From the NCBI GenBank assembly GCA_031425095.1, contig JANPIS010000271.1:1-26784 (forward strand): DNA of 26,784 nt, read 5' to 3'. The notes under the pieces are model-generated. The model was not told the origin of the DNA. It searched no databases and was given only the letters and a program-made list of their open reading frames with translations. Positions within the stretch are counted from its first letter, which is position 1. Each line of letters opens with the position of its first letter. Position numbers and translations under genes: made by a program. Below, one piece after another: positions 15,728 through 23,831 of the stretch. This DNA is from JANNXQ01 sp031425095. Its GTDB lineage: Bacteria; Verrucomicrobiota; Verrucomicrobiia; Chthoniobacterales; Chthoniobacteraceae.

Positions 15728-16287
15728 GCTTTCGGAATCTCCGCGACGCTCCGGATCACCCGGGCGGGACTGCCGACCGCCACGCTGCGCGCCGGAATAT
15801 CCTTCGTCACCACACTTCCCGCGCCGATCACCGCCCCCTCCCCGATCGTCACGCCTTTCAGCACTTGCACGTGCGCACCGAGCCATACTCGCGCGCCGAT
15901 CTTTGTCGGCGCCGAGATCAGCGGCAGGGCACCGGCGGCGTCCGTCGCATTGAAGGTGTGGTCGTGATCCGTGATGTAGCAGCGCGGTCCGATCATCGCC
16001 TCGTCGCCGATCTCCACCCGCTCGCTCGCATCGATGAAGGTGTCTCGATTCACATAGACACTCGTGCCGATCACGATGCGCGCGGAGTCGTTCGTCGCGA
16101 GCAGTGTGACGCCGCGTTCGATCATCGCGCGATCCCCGAGCGAGATGCCATGCACGCGGAGCGGCCACTCGATCTTTTGCACCCAGCAGCGCGTCCCGAT
16201 CCGCATGCCCAGCGCGCGGAAAATCACGATCCGAATGCGTGAAGTGACACCTTGCCAGGCGCGGACGAGACGTTCGTTCAGGTCCAT
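15724..16287 (-). CDS. Hexapeptide-repeat (LbH) O-acetyltransferase, WcaF/WbbJ-like
   Basis: This 187-residue protein is probably a left-handed beta-helix acyltransferase that acetylates a sugar of the repeat unit. Isoleucine-patch hexapeptides run from about residue 45 to 160 (GISLGDRAMIERGVTL, IVIGTSVYVN, VEIGDEAMIGPRCYI, TKIGARVWLGAHVQVLKG, VTIGEGAVIGAGSVV). The likely catalytic His lies in TDHDHTF (H109), and the closing TKDIPARSVAVGSPARVI is the standard C-terminal signature. The start ATG at 16287 overlaps the 3' end of the upstream GT2 gene by 10 bases; earlier codons fall in that gene. The N-terminal 30 residues lack a membrane segment, so it is cytoplasmic and uses acetyl-CoA. Confidence 0.9.
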   Translation of the reverse strand: MDLNERLVRAWQGVTSRIRIVIFRALGMRIGTRCWVQKIEWPLRVHGISLGDRAMIERGVTLLATNDSARIVIGTSVYVNRDTFIDASERVEIGDEAMIGPRCYITDHDHTFNATDAAGALPLISAPTKIGARVWLGAHVQVLKGVTIGEGAVIGAGSVVTKDIPARSVAVGSPARVIRSVAEIPKA

Positions 16288-17210
16288 GTGCCGATCAGAA
16301 TTTCGCGCCACTGCGGCGAGCGTGCGCGCAGCGTCCACACCGAAGCAAAAACGCGATGGAGCAACATCTTCAGCGTGAGCAGCGGCTCCGGGATGCAGAG
16401 GATATCGCGGGCCACGACGCGCTGATGCCGCAGACGCATCCGGACGAGCTCACGGGCGTTCTTCTTGAAAGTGCTCGGCGCGTCGCGGTGCTCGAAGTTC
16501 GCGGTGCGGTGGAAGTAGAGGTGATGCGTGCGCCCGATGCGGGAGGACACGTGGACGTCTTCGAGAAAGCTGTAGCCATCGAACTGCGGGAACTTTTCCC
16601 GAAGGAACAACTCGGTGCGATAAAAGACGCACGTGGAGTTCAGCCAGTCGGACGGGATGAGATCGCCCTCTCCCTCGGTATAGCTCGGCAGGCAATTGAT
16701 CCCGGGCCCGAAGAGTTTACCCCCGTAAGTCGGATGCGCGTAGCCGGCCTGCAGCCGGTAATACCACCAGAGCAATCCACTCGGCGTGGTGTGCTGCATC
16801 CCGTCGATCCGGGCCGCCACACCGCCAACCTTTCCGTCCGCATCTCGCTCGAAGACATCGCACATTTTCTCGAGCGTCTCCGTCGGGACAAACACATCGT
16901 CATCGATGAAGGCCACGAGCGGCGTTCTCACGCGACTCGCCCCCGCATTTCGCTGCACCGCGGCGCTCGGCCGTGTCGCGCGTTCGTAGTGCAGCGGCAG
17001 CCGCGTCGTCATCCCGGCCACCACCGCCTCCGAACGCGGATCAGGGGATGAATCGACGACGATCACTTGCGCCGGCAGTCGCGTCTGAGTGGAAAGGCTC
17101 TCGAGCGTCGTCCGCAATTCATCCGGTCGCTCGTAGGTTGCGATGACCACGCTGTAGGCGAGCTGGCTCACGAGCGGTGAAGCCTTCGCTGGTGACGAGC
17201 GCGCACGCAT
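16278..17210 (-). CDS. GT2-family glycosyltransferase
   Basis: This GT-A transferase has 310 residues from the ATG at 17210. The core starts YSVVIATYERPDELRTTLESL (19-39), followed by VIVVDSSPDP (49-58), QRNAGASR, FIDDDVFV (101-108, the D-x-D metal site), and DGYSFLEDVHVSSRIG near the C-terminal third, the acceptor ED motif. Start choice is uncertain: the ATG at 17210 gives about 17 residues before the core, a GTG at 17171 would begin almost at the core, and a TTG at 17219 adds three more. It is preceded by 55 bases of non-coding sequence, the only real gap inside the ten-gene cluster, so an internal promoter or a processing site there is possible. Confidence 0.88.
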   Translation of the reverse strand: MRARSSPAKASPLVSQLAYSVVIATYERPDELRTTLESLSTQTRLPAQVIVVDSSPDPRSEAVVAGMTTRLPLHYERATRPSAAVQRNAGASRVRTPLVAFIDDDVFVPTETLEKMCDVFERDADGKVGGVAARIDGMQHTTPSGLLWWYYRLQAGYAHPTYGGKLFGPGINCLPSYTEGEGDLIPSDWLNSTCVFYRTELFLREKFPQFDGYSFLEDVHVSSRIGRTHHLYFHRTANFEHRDAPSTFKKNARELVRMRLRHQRVVARDILCIPEPLLTLKMLLHRVFASVWTLRARSPQWREILIGTWT

Positions 17211-17265
17211 GCGCCACAAGGTGTCGTGCGTTGTGCGCTCAGGGATCGCTGCATTGCGAGAGCCC

Positions 17266-18192
17266 TTACCGCCAACGCGTCAGGGCGGCGAGTCTTTCAG
17301 CCGCAGCAAAGCCGGCTGCCTTATGGACCAGCCGGTAGCCTCGGGGAGCTGCAGGACCCTCGAGGCGCATCATCTTCTTCGCCGCGCGAGTCGAATAGTA
17401 GTCCGCCGCTCGCGAGAGATCCGACTGCGCGAGAGTGCGCGCCATTTCAAAACACGCGCGACCAGCGAGGCGCTGGTGATCTTCGGTCCACTGTCCCTTT
17501 GCGGTCAGCCAATTCCGCAGATCGTCGATCAATGCCGTGCGGACATCGATCACGAGCCGCGGATCCTTGCGACACACCGTCTCCTGCGACCACACGCGAT
17601 AGACAGCATGCGGGGTCGGGGCGAAGACGAAGCGCAGCCCGGCCTTGATCGCCCGCAGATACAACTCGTGCTCCTGGCAGCACGGCTGGAGATCCTTCCA
17701 GCCGCCAATGCGCAGCAGCGCCGACATCCGCCAAAGCGCCCCGCCGGTCTGTGGCAGTTGCCACGACACCCATTGCGCAGACAGATCAGTCTCCGTCGCG
17801 ATCTCATGCACCACACGCGCTCCGCCCTCCTCAATCCACGTCGGGCTGTAGATGATATCGGCAGCCGCGCCGTTCTGCGTCTCGGCAAACTGCTGCTCGA
17901 TCTTCGGCGGCTCGAGGTAGTCGTCCGCGTCGAGAAACTGCACCCACTCGCCGCTGGCTATCTTGAGCGCTGCATTGCGCGCATGATTTCCCCCGCAGTG
18001 CTCCGTCTGGATCAGCGTCACGCGATCTCCAAAGCCGCGCACCACCGCGACCGAGCCATCGGTCGAACCATCATCCACCACGATGACCTCCTTCTCCGGC
18101 CACGTCTGATCGAGGGCGCTCTGGATCGCCGCGCCGATCCAGCGCGCGGCGTTGAAACAAGGAATGGCGATGGTGACGGCCTGCTTCTTCAT
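17266..18192 (-). CDS. GT2-family glycosyltransferase
   Basis: This 308-residue GT-A protein is of the classical GT2 type: VTIAIPCFNAARWIGAAIQSAL (6-27), VIVVDDGSTDGSVAVV (36-51), GGNHARNAAL, the D-x-D region VQFLDADDYLEP (84-95) and the later QEHELYLRAIKAG motif that positions the acceptor. The start ATG at 18192 gives MKKQAVT and overlaps the asnB-like stop by four bases. It is the first transferase after the amidotransferase in the cluster. No transmembrane segment is evident, so it acts at the cytoplasmic face. Confidence 0.92.
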   Translation of the reverse strand: MKKQAVTIAIPCFNAARWIGAAIQSALDQTWPEKEVIVVDDGSTDGSVAVVRGFGDRVTLIQTEHCGGNHARNAALKIASGEWVQFLDADDYLEPPKIEQQFAETQNGAAADIIYSPTWIEEGGARVVHEIATETDLSAQWVSWQLPQTGGALWRMSALLRIGGWKDLQPCCQEHELYLRAIKAGLRFVFAPTPHAVYRVWSQETVCRKDPRLVIDVRTALIDDLRNWLTAKGQWTEDHQRLAGRACFEMARTLAQSDLSRAADYYSTRAAKKMMRLEGPAAPRGYRLVHKAAGFAAAERLAALTRWR

Positions 18193-20081
18193 CTGGCGAA
18201 CGCCGCGGCCGGCGGTGCGGTCGCGACGGTGCGATGCCACGCTTCGTAGAGCCACAGCGAGTAGAAGACAAGTGCGCCGTCCCAGCGCCGCGCCTGGTAA
18301 TCGTCCCACGCCAGGCGCACACACTTGCGATCGAGCACCTGCAGGCAGGCCGAGTTCGCGGAGAAAATCTCGGCTTCGACTTGCTCCCGCAATTCTCCCC
18401 GCAACCAGCGCGACAGCGGAAGCACGAATCCTTTTTTCGGACGATAGCGCGGCTCAGAGATCTTCCGGCGGAGACACGCCCGCAGCACGATCTTGCCGGT
18501 GTCCTCGCTGAGCTTGAGCGACGAATCGATCCGAGCGGCGACATTCGCCAGCGGCAGATCGATGAACGGTGTCCGAAGTTCGATCGACGCCGCCATGCTC
18601 ATCTTGTCGGCCTTTTGCAGCAGCGACTCTGCGAGCAGCCAATCCACATCGAAGGCGAGCAGCGCGCTGAGCAGATCGCGCTGGCGCCGCACCATGGTGC
18701 GGCCGATCTCGGCCTCACGGACACGCAGGCGCGCGAGTTGGGCCGGCGTCTCGCCTCGCGGGAAGCGCTGATCTCCCGGCAGGCCCTGCGCGCGCAACGC
18801 CACGATCTCGGCCTCGAGCGATCCACCCGCCCGGCGGCGCAGGCGGCCGAGTCGCGTCGGCGGAAAGGGATCGCGCGTTCCCGGCAACCAGCCGAGCACG
18901 CGGCGAATCGCCTCCGACCGCTCGAGCGTGTGCATTTGCGAGCGATACTTCACATCGTAGCCAGCCAGGAGTTCGTCCGCGCCTTCACCGGAAAGCAGCA
19001 CTTTCACGTGCTCGCGGGCAAACTTGCAGACCTCCCACACCGCAAACGCGGCGGGATCGCCGATCGGCTCATCGAGATGCCAGGCCACGCGATCGATCGC
19101 TTCGCCGATGCCGGTGCCGGTGATCTGCAATTCGTGATGATCCGTGCCGAGCTCCTCCGCCGTGGCGCGCGCGCCTTCCAGTTCGGAGCCTTCCTCTGCG
19201 TAGCCGACGCTGAAGGTCGAGACACCTTCGGGATTCAAGTCCCGCGTGTACGCGACGATCGCGCGGCTATCGAGCCCACTGCTCAGCAGCACTCCGACTG
19301 GCACGTCGGCGCGCAGATGCATCCGCACCGATTCGTCCAGCACCGCGTCGAGCGCTTCGACACCCTCGTCGAGATCAAAGATATCCGCCGGCTCGCGCAC
19401 CTCGAAGCTCCAGTAGTGCTTGGGTTCGGCGGCCACAGACGCGTCGAGCGGGACACTAAGATGGCAGCCTGCGGCGAGCTTCTGGATGTGGCGAAAGTGA
19501 GTGCGCGGTGGTGGCAGGGAGAGCCACGTCGCGAAGTCGAGCAGCGCTTCCGGATCGGTCTCCCGTGGAACGAACGGCAACGCGAGCAGGCTCTTCAGCT
19601 CTGAAGCAAAAGCGAACGCACCCGAGCGCGAGTAATAGTAGAGAGGCTTTTGGCCGAAATGATCGCGCGCGAGGAAAAGCCGCCGCTGCCGCAGATCGAT
19701 GATCGCAAAGGCAAACATCCCGCGCAGCCGATGGAGCATGCCTTCCCCGAGATCTTCGTAGAGATGCACGAGCACCTCGGTATCGCAGCCCGTCCGCATT
19801 CGATGGCCGCGTGCCTCCAGCGCCGCACGTAGTTCGACGTGATTGTAGATTTCACCATTGAAGACGACCCCAACGGTCTGGTCCTCGTTCCAGATCGGCT
19901 GCCAGCCGCCTTCCAGATCGATGATCGAGAGACGCCGCATTCCGACGGCAAATCCCTGACCGATGTGCATTCCCTCACCATCGGGCCCACGGTGCGCAAT
20001 CCGATCCAGCATCTGCCCCAATTTCGCCCGAGCTTCTGCTTCGGAAGACGAGGGATGGATGAATCCGGCAATGCCGCACAT
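18189..20081 (-). CDS. asnB: Asparagine synthase (glutamine-hydrolysing)-like amidotransferase
   Basis: This 630-residue two-domain enzyme has an N-terminal class II glutamine amidotransferase domain with nucleophile Cys2 (MCGIAGFIHP), RIAHRGPDG, RRLSIIDLEGG, VVFNGEIYNH and GCDTEVLVHLYED. The C-terminal ATP-pyrophosphatase synthetase domain has the P-loop VGVLLSSGLDSRAI (SSGLDS at 267-272, a variant of SGGLDS) and KVLLSGEGADELLAGY. AsnB homologues in polysaccharide clusters are thought to amidate sugar acids or other acceptors rather than supply asparagine. The position as first gene of an overlapping glycosyltransferase operon supports that, but it is inference. The start is the ATG at 20081 because Cys2 must follow the initiator Met; an in-frame start 87 bases upstream would mask the nucleophile. 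No Shine-Dalgarno is visible. Confidence 0.92.
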   Translation of the reverse strand: MCGIAGFIHPSSSEAEARAKLGQMLDRIAHRGPDGEGMHIGQGFAVGMRRLSIIDLEGGWQPIWNEDQTVGVVFNGEIYNHVELRAALEARGHRMRTGCDTEVLVHLYEDLGEGMLHRLRGMFAFAIIDLRQRRLFLARDHFGQKPLYYYSRSGAFAFASELKSLLALPFVPRETDPEALLDFATWLSLPPPRTHFRHIQKLAAGCHLSVPLDASVAAEPKHYWSFEVREPADIFDLDEGVEALDAVLDESVRMHLRADVPVGVLLSSGLDSRAIVAYTRDLNPEGVSTFSVGYAEEGSELEGARATAEELGTDHHELQITGTGIGEAIDRVAWHLDEPIGDPAAFAVWEVCKFAREHVKVLLSGEGADELLAGYDVKYRSQMHTLERSEAIRRVLGWLPGTRDPFPPTRLGRLRRRAGGSLEAEIVALRAQGLPGDQRFPRGETPAQLARLRVREAEIGRTMVRRQRDLLSALLAFDVDWLLAESLLQKADKMSMAASIELRTPFIDLPLANVAARIDSSLKLSEDTGKIVLRACLRRKISEPRYRPKKGFVLPLSRWLRGELREQVEAEIFSANSACLQVLDRKCVRLAWDDYQARRWDGALVFYSLWLYEAWHRTVATAPPAAAFAR

Positions 20082-20126
20082 AGGGATGGGAAAGAGTGAG
20101 CCGGGGGGTGTGATCAGCGATCCGTG

Positions 20127-20163
20127 TGCCAGCCGGACGCTAAGCCGGCTCCCATGGCTGGCA
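20127..20163. repeat. Inverted repeat between sulfatase operon and polysaccharide cluster
   Basis: TGCCAGCC (20127-20134) and GGCTGGCA (20156-20163) are perfect reverse complements. An alternative inner pairing AGCCGG/CCGGCT (20131-20136, 20145-20150) competes with them. It lies in the 120-base gap between the last sulfatase stop and the asnB-like start. On the - strand no T-run follows, so it could be a REP-like element, a Rho-type stop or a leader structure. Confidence 0.55.
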
Positions 20164-20201
20164 AGCACTCAGCGCAACCGGGATGAAACAGCCCGCTTAA
20201 C

Positions 20202-21614
20202 TCACCGCAGCAGGAGCGGCTGCGGATTCTCGACCCAGCCAGGCGGACGTTCGCCCGCGCCTTGGCGCGCAACGTCGCCGACTTCCGCGCGCCCACGCTT
20301 GGCGAGGTGCATCAGCCGCGCGACGACGTCCGGATGTTCCGCGGAGACCTCGCGCGTTTCGCGGAGGTCATGGCGCACGTCGTAAAGTTCCGCGGGTGCC
20401 GCCGCGGTCTTGCGCGCATTGGTCACGAACTTCGTCTCCAGCGGCAGATACAGCTTCCACTGGCCGGCGCGCACCGCCTGCAGTTGCTCCAGCCGGTAGT
20501 AGAGAAAGCCATCCGTATCCCACGGTGAGTCAGACCGCTTGGGATCTATGATCAGCGCGCGGATATCGTGACCGTCGATTGCCGTCTTCGGCAGATCCGC
20601 ACCCGCGAGCGCCGCCAGAGTCGGCAGCAGATCCATCGTCGAACAGAGTGCATCGCTCATCGCGCCCGCGGTGATGCGCCCTGGCCAGCGCATCACACAC
20701 GGCATGCGCATCGCACCTTCGCTCGTGTCGTAGGCCGGGCCCTTGTAGGGCGCATTGCTGCCGGCGGGATGCGGGCGTTTCACCGCGCCATTGTCCGAAG
20801 TCCAGATCACCAGTGTCTTGTCGTCGAGGCCGAGCCGCTTCAACGCGGCCATGATCTCGCCCGTGCTCCAGTCCAGTTCCTCCACGCTGTCGCCGTAGTC
20901 GCCATTTTTCGATTTGCCGCGAAAAGCCGGGCTGGAGAACGGGCGCGGAGTCGAGCCGGGCATGGTGTGCGGCAGGTAGAGAAAGAAAGGGCGATCCTTG
21001 TTCCGCTCCATGAAGGCGACGGCTTCTTGGGTGCAGCGCTGCACGAGATAATCGCGATCCACCGGCGCTTCGAGCACCTGCTCCCCGCGCAGCAACGGCA
21101 GCTCCGGCCAGACATCGGGACGTTTGTCCTTCGTCATGTCGTCCGAATAGGGAATGCCGAAGAATTCATCGAAGCCCTGGCGCGTCGGGAGGAAGTCCGG
21201 CTGATCGCCCAGATGCCATTTGCCGATGCATGCCGTCGCGTAACCCACCGCCTTCAAGACTTCAGCGATCGTCGTCTCATCGGGATTGAGCCCCTTCTTT
21301 GCCACCGGCTGAAGCACCGGCGAACGATTGTCGCTCTCGTGCATATTCAACCGGCGCGGGTAGCAACCGGTCATCAGCGCCGCGCGGCTCGGCGTGCAGA
21401 CGCCGCTGGCGACGTAGAAGCTCGTAAACTTCGTCCCCTCTGCCGCGAGGCGATCGACGTGAGGCGTGCGGTGCGGCGTCGCGGGATTAAAACAGGCGAG
21501 GTCGCCGTTGCCGAGATTGTCCACGAACACGAGGACGATGTTCGGCTTCTCGGCGGCGCAGGCCGATGCGATGACCACGAAGGTCCAGAGCGCCGCGATG
21601 AAAGTGGGTTTCAT
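20202..21614 (-). CDS. Secreted arylsulfatase-family sulfatase
   Basis: This is a 470-residue exported type I sulfatase that should remove sulfate esters, probably from sulfated glycans. Residues 1-20 are a signal peptide. Metal-binding residues are in VFVDNLGNGD (D32 and N33; the first Asp is usually DD). The formylglycine site is C73-T-P-S-R, so a formylglycine-generating enzyme or anaerobic maturase is required. GKWHLG (131-136) and SDNG (273-276) follow. In the stretch YLPHTMPGSTP the second position where most relatives carry the conserved His (MPH) is Gly220, and the lysine normally placed about five residues before EG(G/A)MR is not at its usual place. The ATG at 21614 overlaps the upstream sulfatase stop by four bases. 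Confidence 0.92.
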   Translation of the reverse strand: MKPTFIAALWTFVVIASACAAEKPNIVLVFVDNLGNGDLACFNPATPHRTPHVDRLAAEGTKFTSFYVASGVCTPSRAALMTGCYPRRLNMHESDNRSPVLQPVAKKGLNPDETTIAEVLKAVGYATACIGKWHLGDQPDFLPTRQGFDEFFGIPYSDDMTKDKRPDVWPELPLLRGEQVLEAPVDRDYLVQRCTQEAVAFMERNKDRPFFLYLPHTMPGSTPRPFSSPAFRGKSKNGDYGDSVEELDWSTGEIMAALKRLGLDDKTLVIWTSDNGAVKRPHPAGSNAPYKGPAYDTSEGAMRMPCVMRWPGRITAGAMSDALCSTMDLLPTLAALAGADLPKTAIDGHDIRALIIDPKRSDSPWDTDGFLYYRLEQLQAVRAGQWKLYLPLETKFVTNARKTAAAPAELYDVRHDLRETREVSAEHPDVVARLMHLAKRGRAEVGDVARQGAGERPPGWVENPQPLLLR

Positions 21615-23029
21615 TTTTCGGTGGTGTGCCGTTTCGCCTTCGAACGGCCGCCTTTCCCGAGGTCATATTGCGGGTCGGCGTAGGTCGCGAAAAACGTGTC
21701 GAGCCGCTCCGCCAGCTCCGCGCGCACGGGCTCGGTGCCAGGCTGGCCGTAGCGATTGAAGCGCTCCTGCGGATCGGCCTGCATGTCGTACAGCTCGAAC
21801 GGTCCCTCGGGAAAACGCGCCACGTACTTCCACTGCTCCTCACGGATCGCCCGCGTCGTCTCCATCTCGTAGAAGATCACATTCTCCCACGCGATCTTCG
21901 CACCGCGCAACACCGGAGAGAAATCGCGTCCCGGCGACTTCGGCTTCGCGGGCATTTTGTCCGCGAGACCGAGATCGCTCAGCACGCTCGGAAGGAAGTC
22001 ATAGTTGCTCACCAGCAGATCGCTCGTCTGTCCGGCGGGAATTTTCCCCGGCTGCCGAAAGAGCAGCGGAATCTGCATCATCAGCTCGTGCGCGCCCGTC
22101 GGGCGAAAGTGATCGCCCATGCCCCACATTCCATTCTGGCCACCCATCCAGCCTTGATCGGATGCATAGACGACCAGCGTGTCGTCATCGAGCCCGAGCC
22201 GCTTCAGCGCGGCCATCACCTCGCCCACTCCGTCGTCCACACCGCTCACTTCACACGCCACCCGCTCCATGGCCACCTGCCGATTGTGAAATTGTTTGTT
22301 CGCGTGCTGCCACGGATGCATCGCGTCCACCGGGAAGCTCACGAAGTGATGCCCGCGATAGGTCTCCGCGTGCCGGTTGCGCGACGGGTTCAGCATCAGA
22401 TTCCCCAGCGCATAGGGCCCATTGTAAGCGAGGAAAAGGAAGAACGGCCGCTCCTTGTTTTGCTCGATGAACTCGATCCCCTTCCGCGTCCACAGTTCCG
22501 TGGTGTAGCCAGCTTCCTTCCTCATCTTGCCCTCCTCGATCACGTCTTGATCGTAAAACTCCCGCGTCGAGCCATCGGGTTTCGTGACCCAAAAGGCGAA
22601 GCCTTCCGAGGGCGTGAGATTCGCTCCGAGATGCCACTTTCCGCTCAACCCGCAGACGTAGCCCGCATCGCGCAGCACTTCGCCGAGTGAGGTAAATTCC
22701 GCGAGCGTGTTGTAGGCCTCCGGCCCCATCATGTACTTCGGATCGAGAAAGGAATGCACCCCGTGCTGCGAGGGTAGCAACCCCGTCAGAAAAGTCGCCC
22801 GCGTCGGCGAGCACACCGGATTGCTGCTCAGCGCGCGGGTGAAGCGGATCCCCTCCGCTGCCATCCGATCCAGATGCGGTGTGCGGATGTCCGGGTTGCC
22901 GTAGCTCCCCAGCGTCCACGCGCCCTGATTGTCGGTGAGGATGAAGACGAGATTGGGCGGCCTCGCCTCGACGCGCGCGGCGGCGAAAAGTGCCATCGCG
23001 CCCACGACCGCAGCGAGCCAGCGCTTCAC
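21611..23029 (-). CDS. Secreted sulfatase of a divergent planctomycete-type subfamily
   Basis: This 472-residue exported sulfatase has a signal peptide at 1-22. The core contains LVFILTDNQGAWTLGSYG, the modification site C73-S-P-T-R, GKWHLG (130-135) and ASDQGWMGGQNGMWGMGDH (289-307). The sulfate-binding loop reads AYNGPYALG (201-209) where typical sulfatases have a His near the end of this motif; here it is Tyr206. I recall this NGPY/WGMGDH combination from other PVC-group sulfatases, so it is likely a subfamily trait rather than decay. The start is a GTG at 23029 in a GTGA overlap with the upstream small gene. The C-terminus has the usual YDMQADPQERFN substrate-side motif. Confidence 0.9.
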   Translation of the reverse strand: MKRWLAAVVGAMALFAAARVEARPPNLVFILTDNQGAWTLGSYGNPDIRTPHLDRMAAEGIRFTRALSSNPVCSPTRATFLTGLLPSQHGVHSFLDPKYMMGPEAYNTLAEFTSLGEVLRDAGYVCGLSGKWHLGANLTPSEGFAFWVTKPDGSTREFYDQDVIEEGKMRKEAGYTTELWTRKGIEFIEQNKERPFFLFLAYNGPYALGNLMLNPSRNRHAETYRGHHFVSFPVDAMHPWQHANKQFHNRQVAMERVACEVSGVDDGVGEVMAALKRLGLDDDTLVVYASDQGWMGGQNGMWGMGDHFRPTGAHELMMQIPLLFRQPGKIPAGQTSDLLVSNYDFLPSVLSDLGLADKMPAKPKSPGRDFSPVLRGAKIAWENVIFYEMETTRAIREEQWKYVARFPEGPFELYDMQADPQERFNRYGQPGTEPVRAELAERLDTFFATYADPQYDLGKGGRSKAKRHTTEK

Positions 23030-23502
23030 GGGACGCGCGTGAATTCCACCTGAAAGGTCTCCCCCTGCGTTGCCTGGAAATAGTCACCCGACAGCTTGTC
23101 CCCCGCCTGCCGCAAACGATACGTCGAGCCCGGGTAGTTCACGTCGCGCAATTCCACCACCGCCGTGAGCTTCCCGGCCTCCATCACGCCCATCGCCTTC
23201 CCGACATTGATCGGCCCCGGGTTGTAATACTTCGCCTCCAGCTTCCCATCCGCCGCGGCAGAGAGGATCTCGATCAGGTAATCCCCATCCGTCCGCTGCC
23301 ACTTCCCAATGAGCGGCGCGTAGTCCACCGCAGTCGCGGAAGCCGAGGGACTCGTCCCCGACAAAGCCGTCGGCGCTGGCGGCATCGGCCAGAGCCACCA
23401 ACCGATCCCGACCACGATCGCCACCATGGCGAACCAAATGATGAGGTGCCGAAGCGCAGAAGGATTCGAGACCGGGTGAGATTTGGAAGGTTTGTGTTTC
23501 AT
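23026..23502 (-). CDS. Membrane-anchored small protein of unknown function, first gene of sulfatase operon
   Basis: This is a 158-residue protein with a short basic N-terminus, one transmembrane anchor (residues about 20-38, IIWFAMVAIVVGIGWWL), a Ser/Ala/Pro linker, and a C-terminal domain of about 100 residues. That domain contains LIGKWQRTDGDYLIEIL, KYYNPGPINVGKA, VVELRDVNYPGSTYRLR and LSGDYFQATQGETFQVEF. The alternating pattern suggests an all-beta, lipocalin-like periplasmic domain. I have seen closely related uncharacterised proteins in PVC bacteria but know no function for them. It overlaps the first sulfatase by four bases and so is translated with it. The ATG at 23502 lies 134 bases after the tRNA-Gln gene, with no visible Shine-Dalgarno. 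Confidence 0.75.
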   Translation of the reverse strand: MKHKPSKSHPVSNPSALRHLIIWFAMVAIVVGIGWWLWPMPPAPTALSGTSPSASATAVDYAPLIGKWQRTDGDYLIEILSAAADGKLEAKYYNPGPINVGKAMGVMEAGKLTAVVELRDVNYPGSTYRLRQAGDKLSGDYFQATQGETFQVEFTRVP

Positions 23503-23636
23503 CGAAGCGGGGAGGAATACCGCAATGACCGCGGATTACCCTCAGCTTTCGCATCCACTCTCGCCCGATGGAAGCCCAGATCCAGTGGGGTCATGGCCGT
23601 GCCGCCACGAAGTGCGAAAACGGCGCGTTCAAGATG

Positions 23637-23710
23637 TGGTTACCCGACAAGGATTTGAACCTTGACTAGGGGAGTCAAAGTCCCCTGTGCTACCGTTACA
23701 CCATCGGGTA
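23637..23710 (-). tRNA. tRNA-Gln (anticodon UUG) with encoded CCA
   Basis: Read on the - strand, the acceptor stem TACCCGA/TCGGGTA pairs perfectly, followed by discriminator A and an encoded CCA. The anticodon stem GGGGA/TCCCC encloses the loop CTTTGAC, anticodon TTG. The T arm CAAGG-TTCAAAT-CCTTG is standard, and the D arm contains GGTGTAACGGTAGCAC. Length is 74 bases including CCA. Confidence 0.95.
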
Positions 23711-23831
23711 AAACGAGACGCGGAATCTGCGCGATGACCGGCAGCTTGGCAAGCGGTGCGCAGTGAAAAGTGAAGGTGGAAGGTGGGAGGCCCCGGTCCG
23801 ATGATGGAGCGCCTTTCCTCTTTCCACTCCT

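Noticed and set aside
23761..23830. Purine-rich stretch with GTGAAAAGTGAAGG-like words after the ABC permease
   Set aside because: The words are only loosely repeated and no defined repeat unit or stem is present; I see nothing I can name in the 121 bases between the permease and the tRNA.
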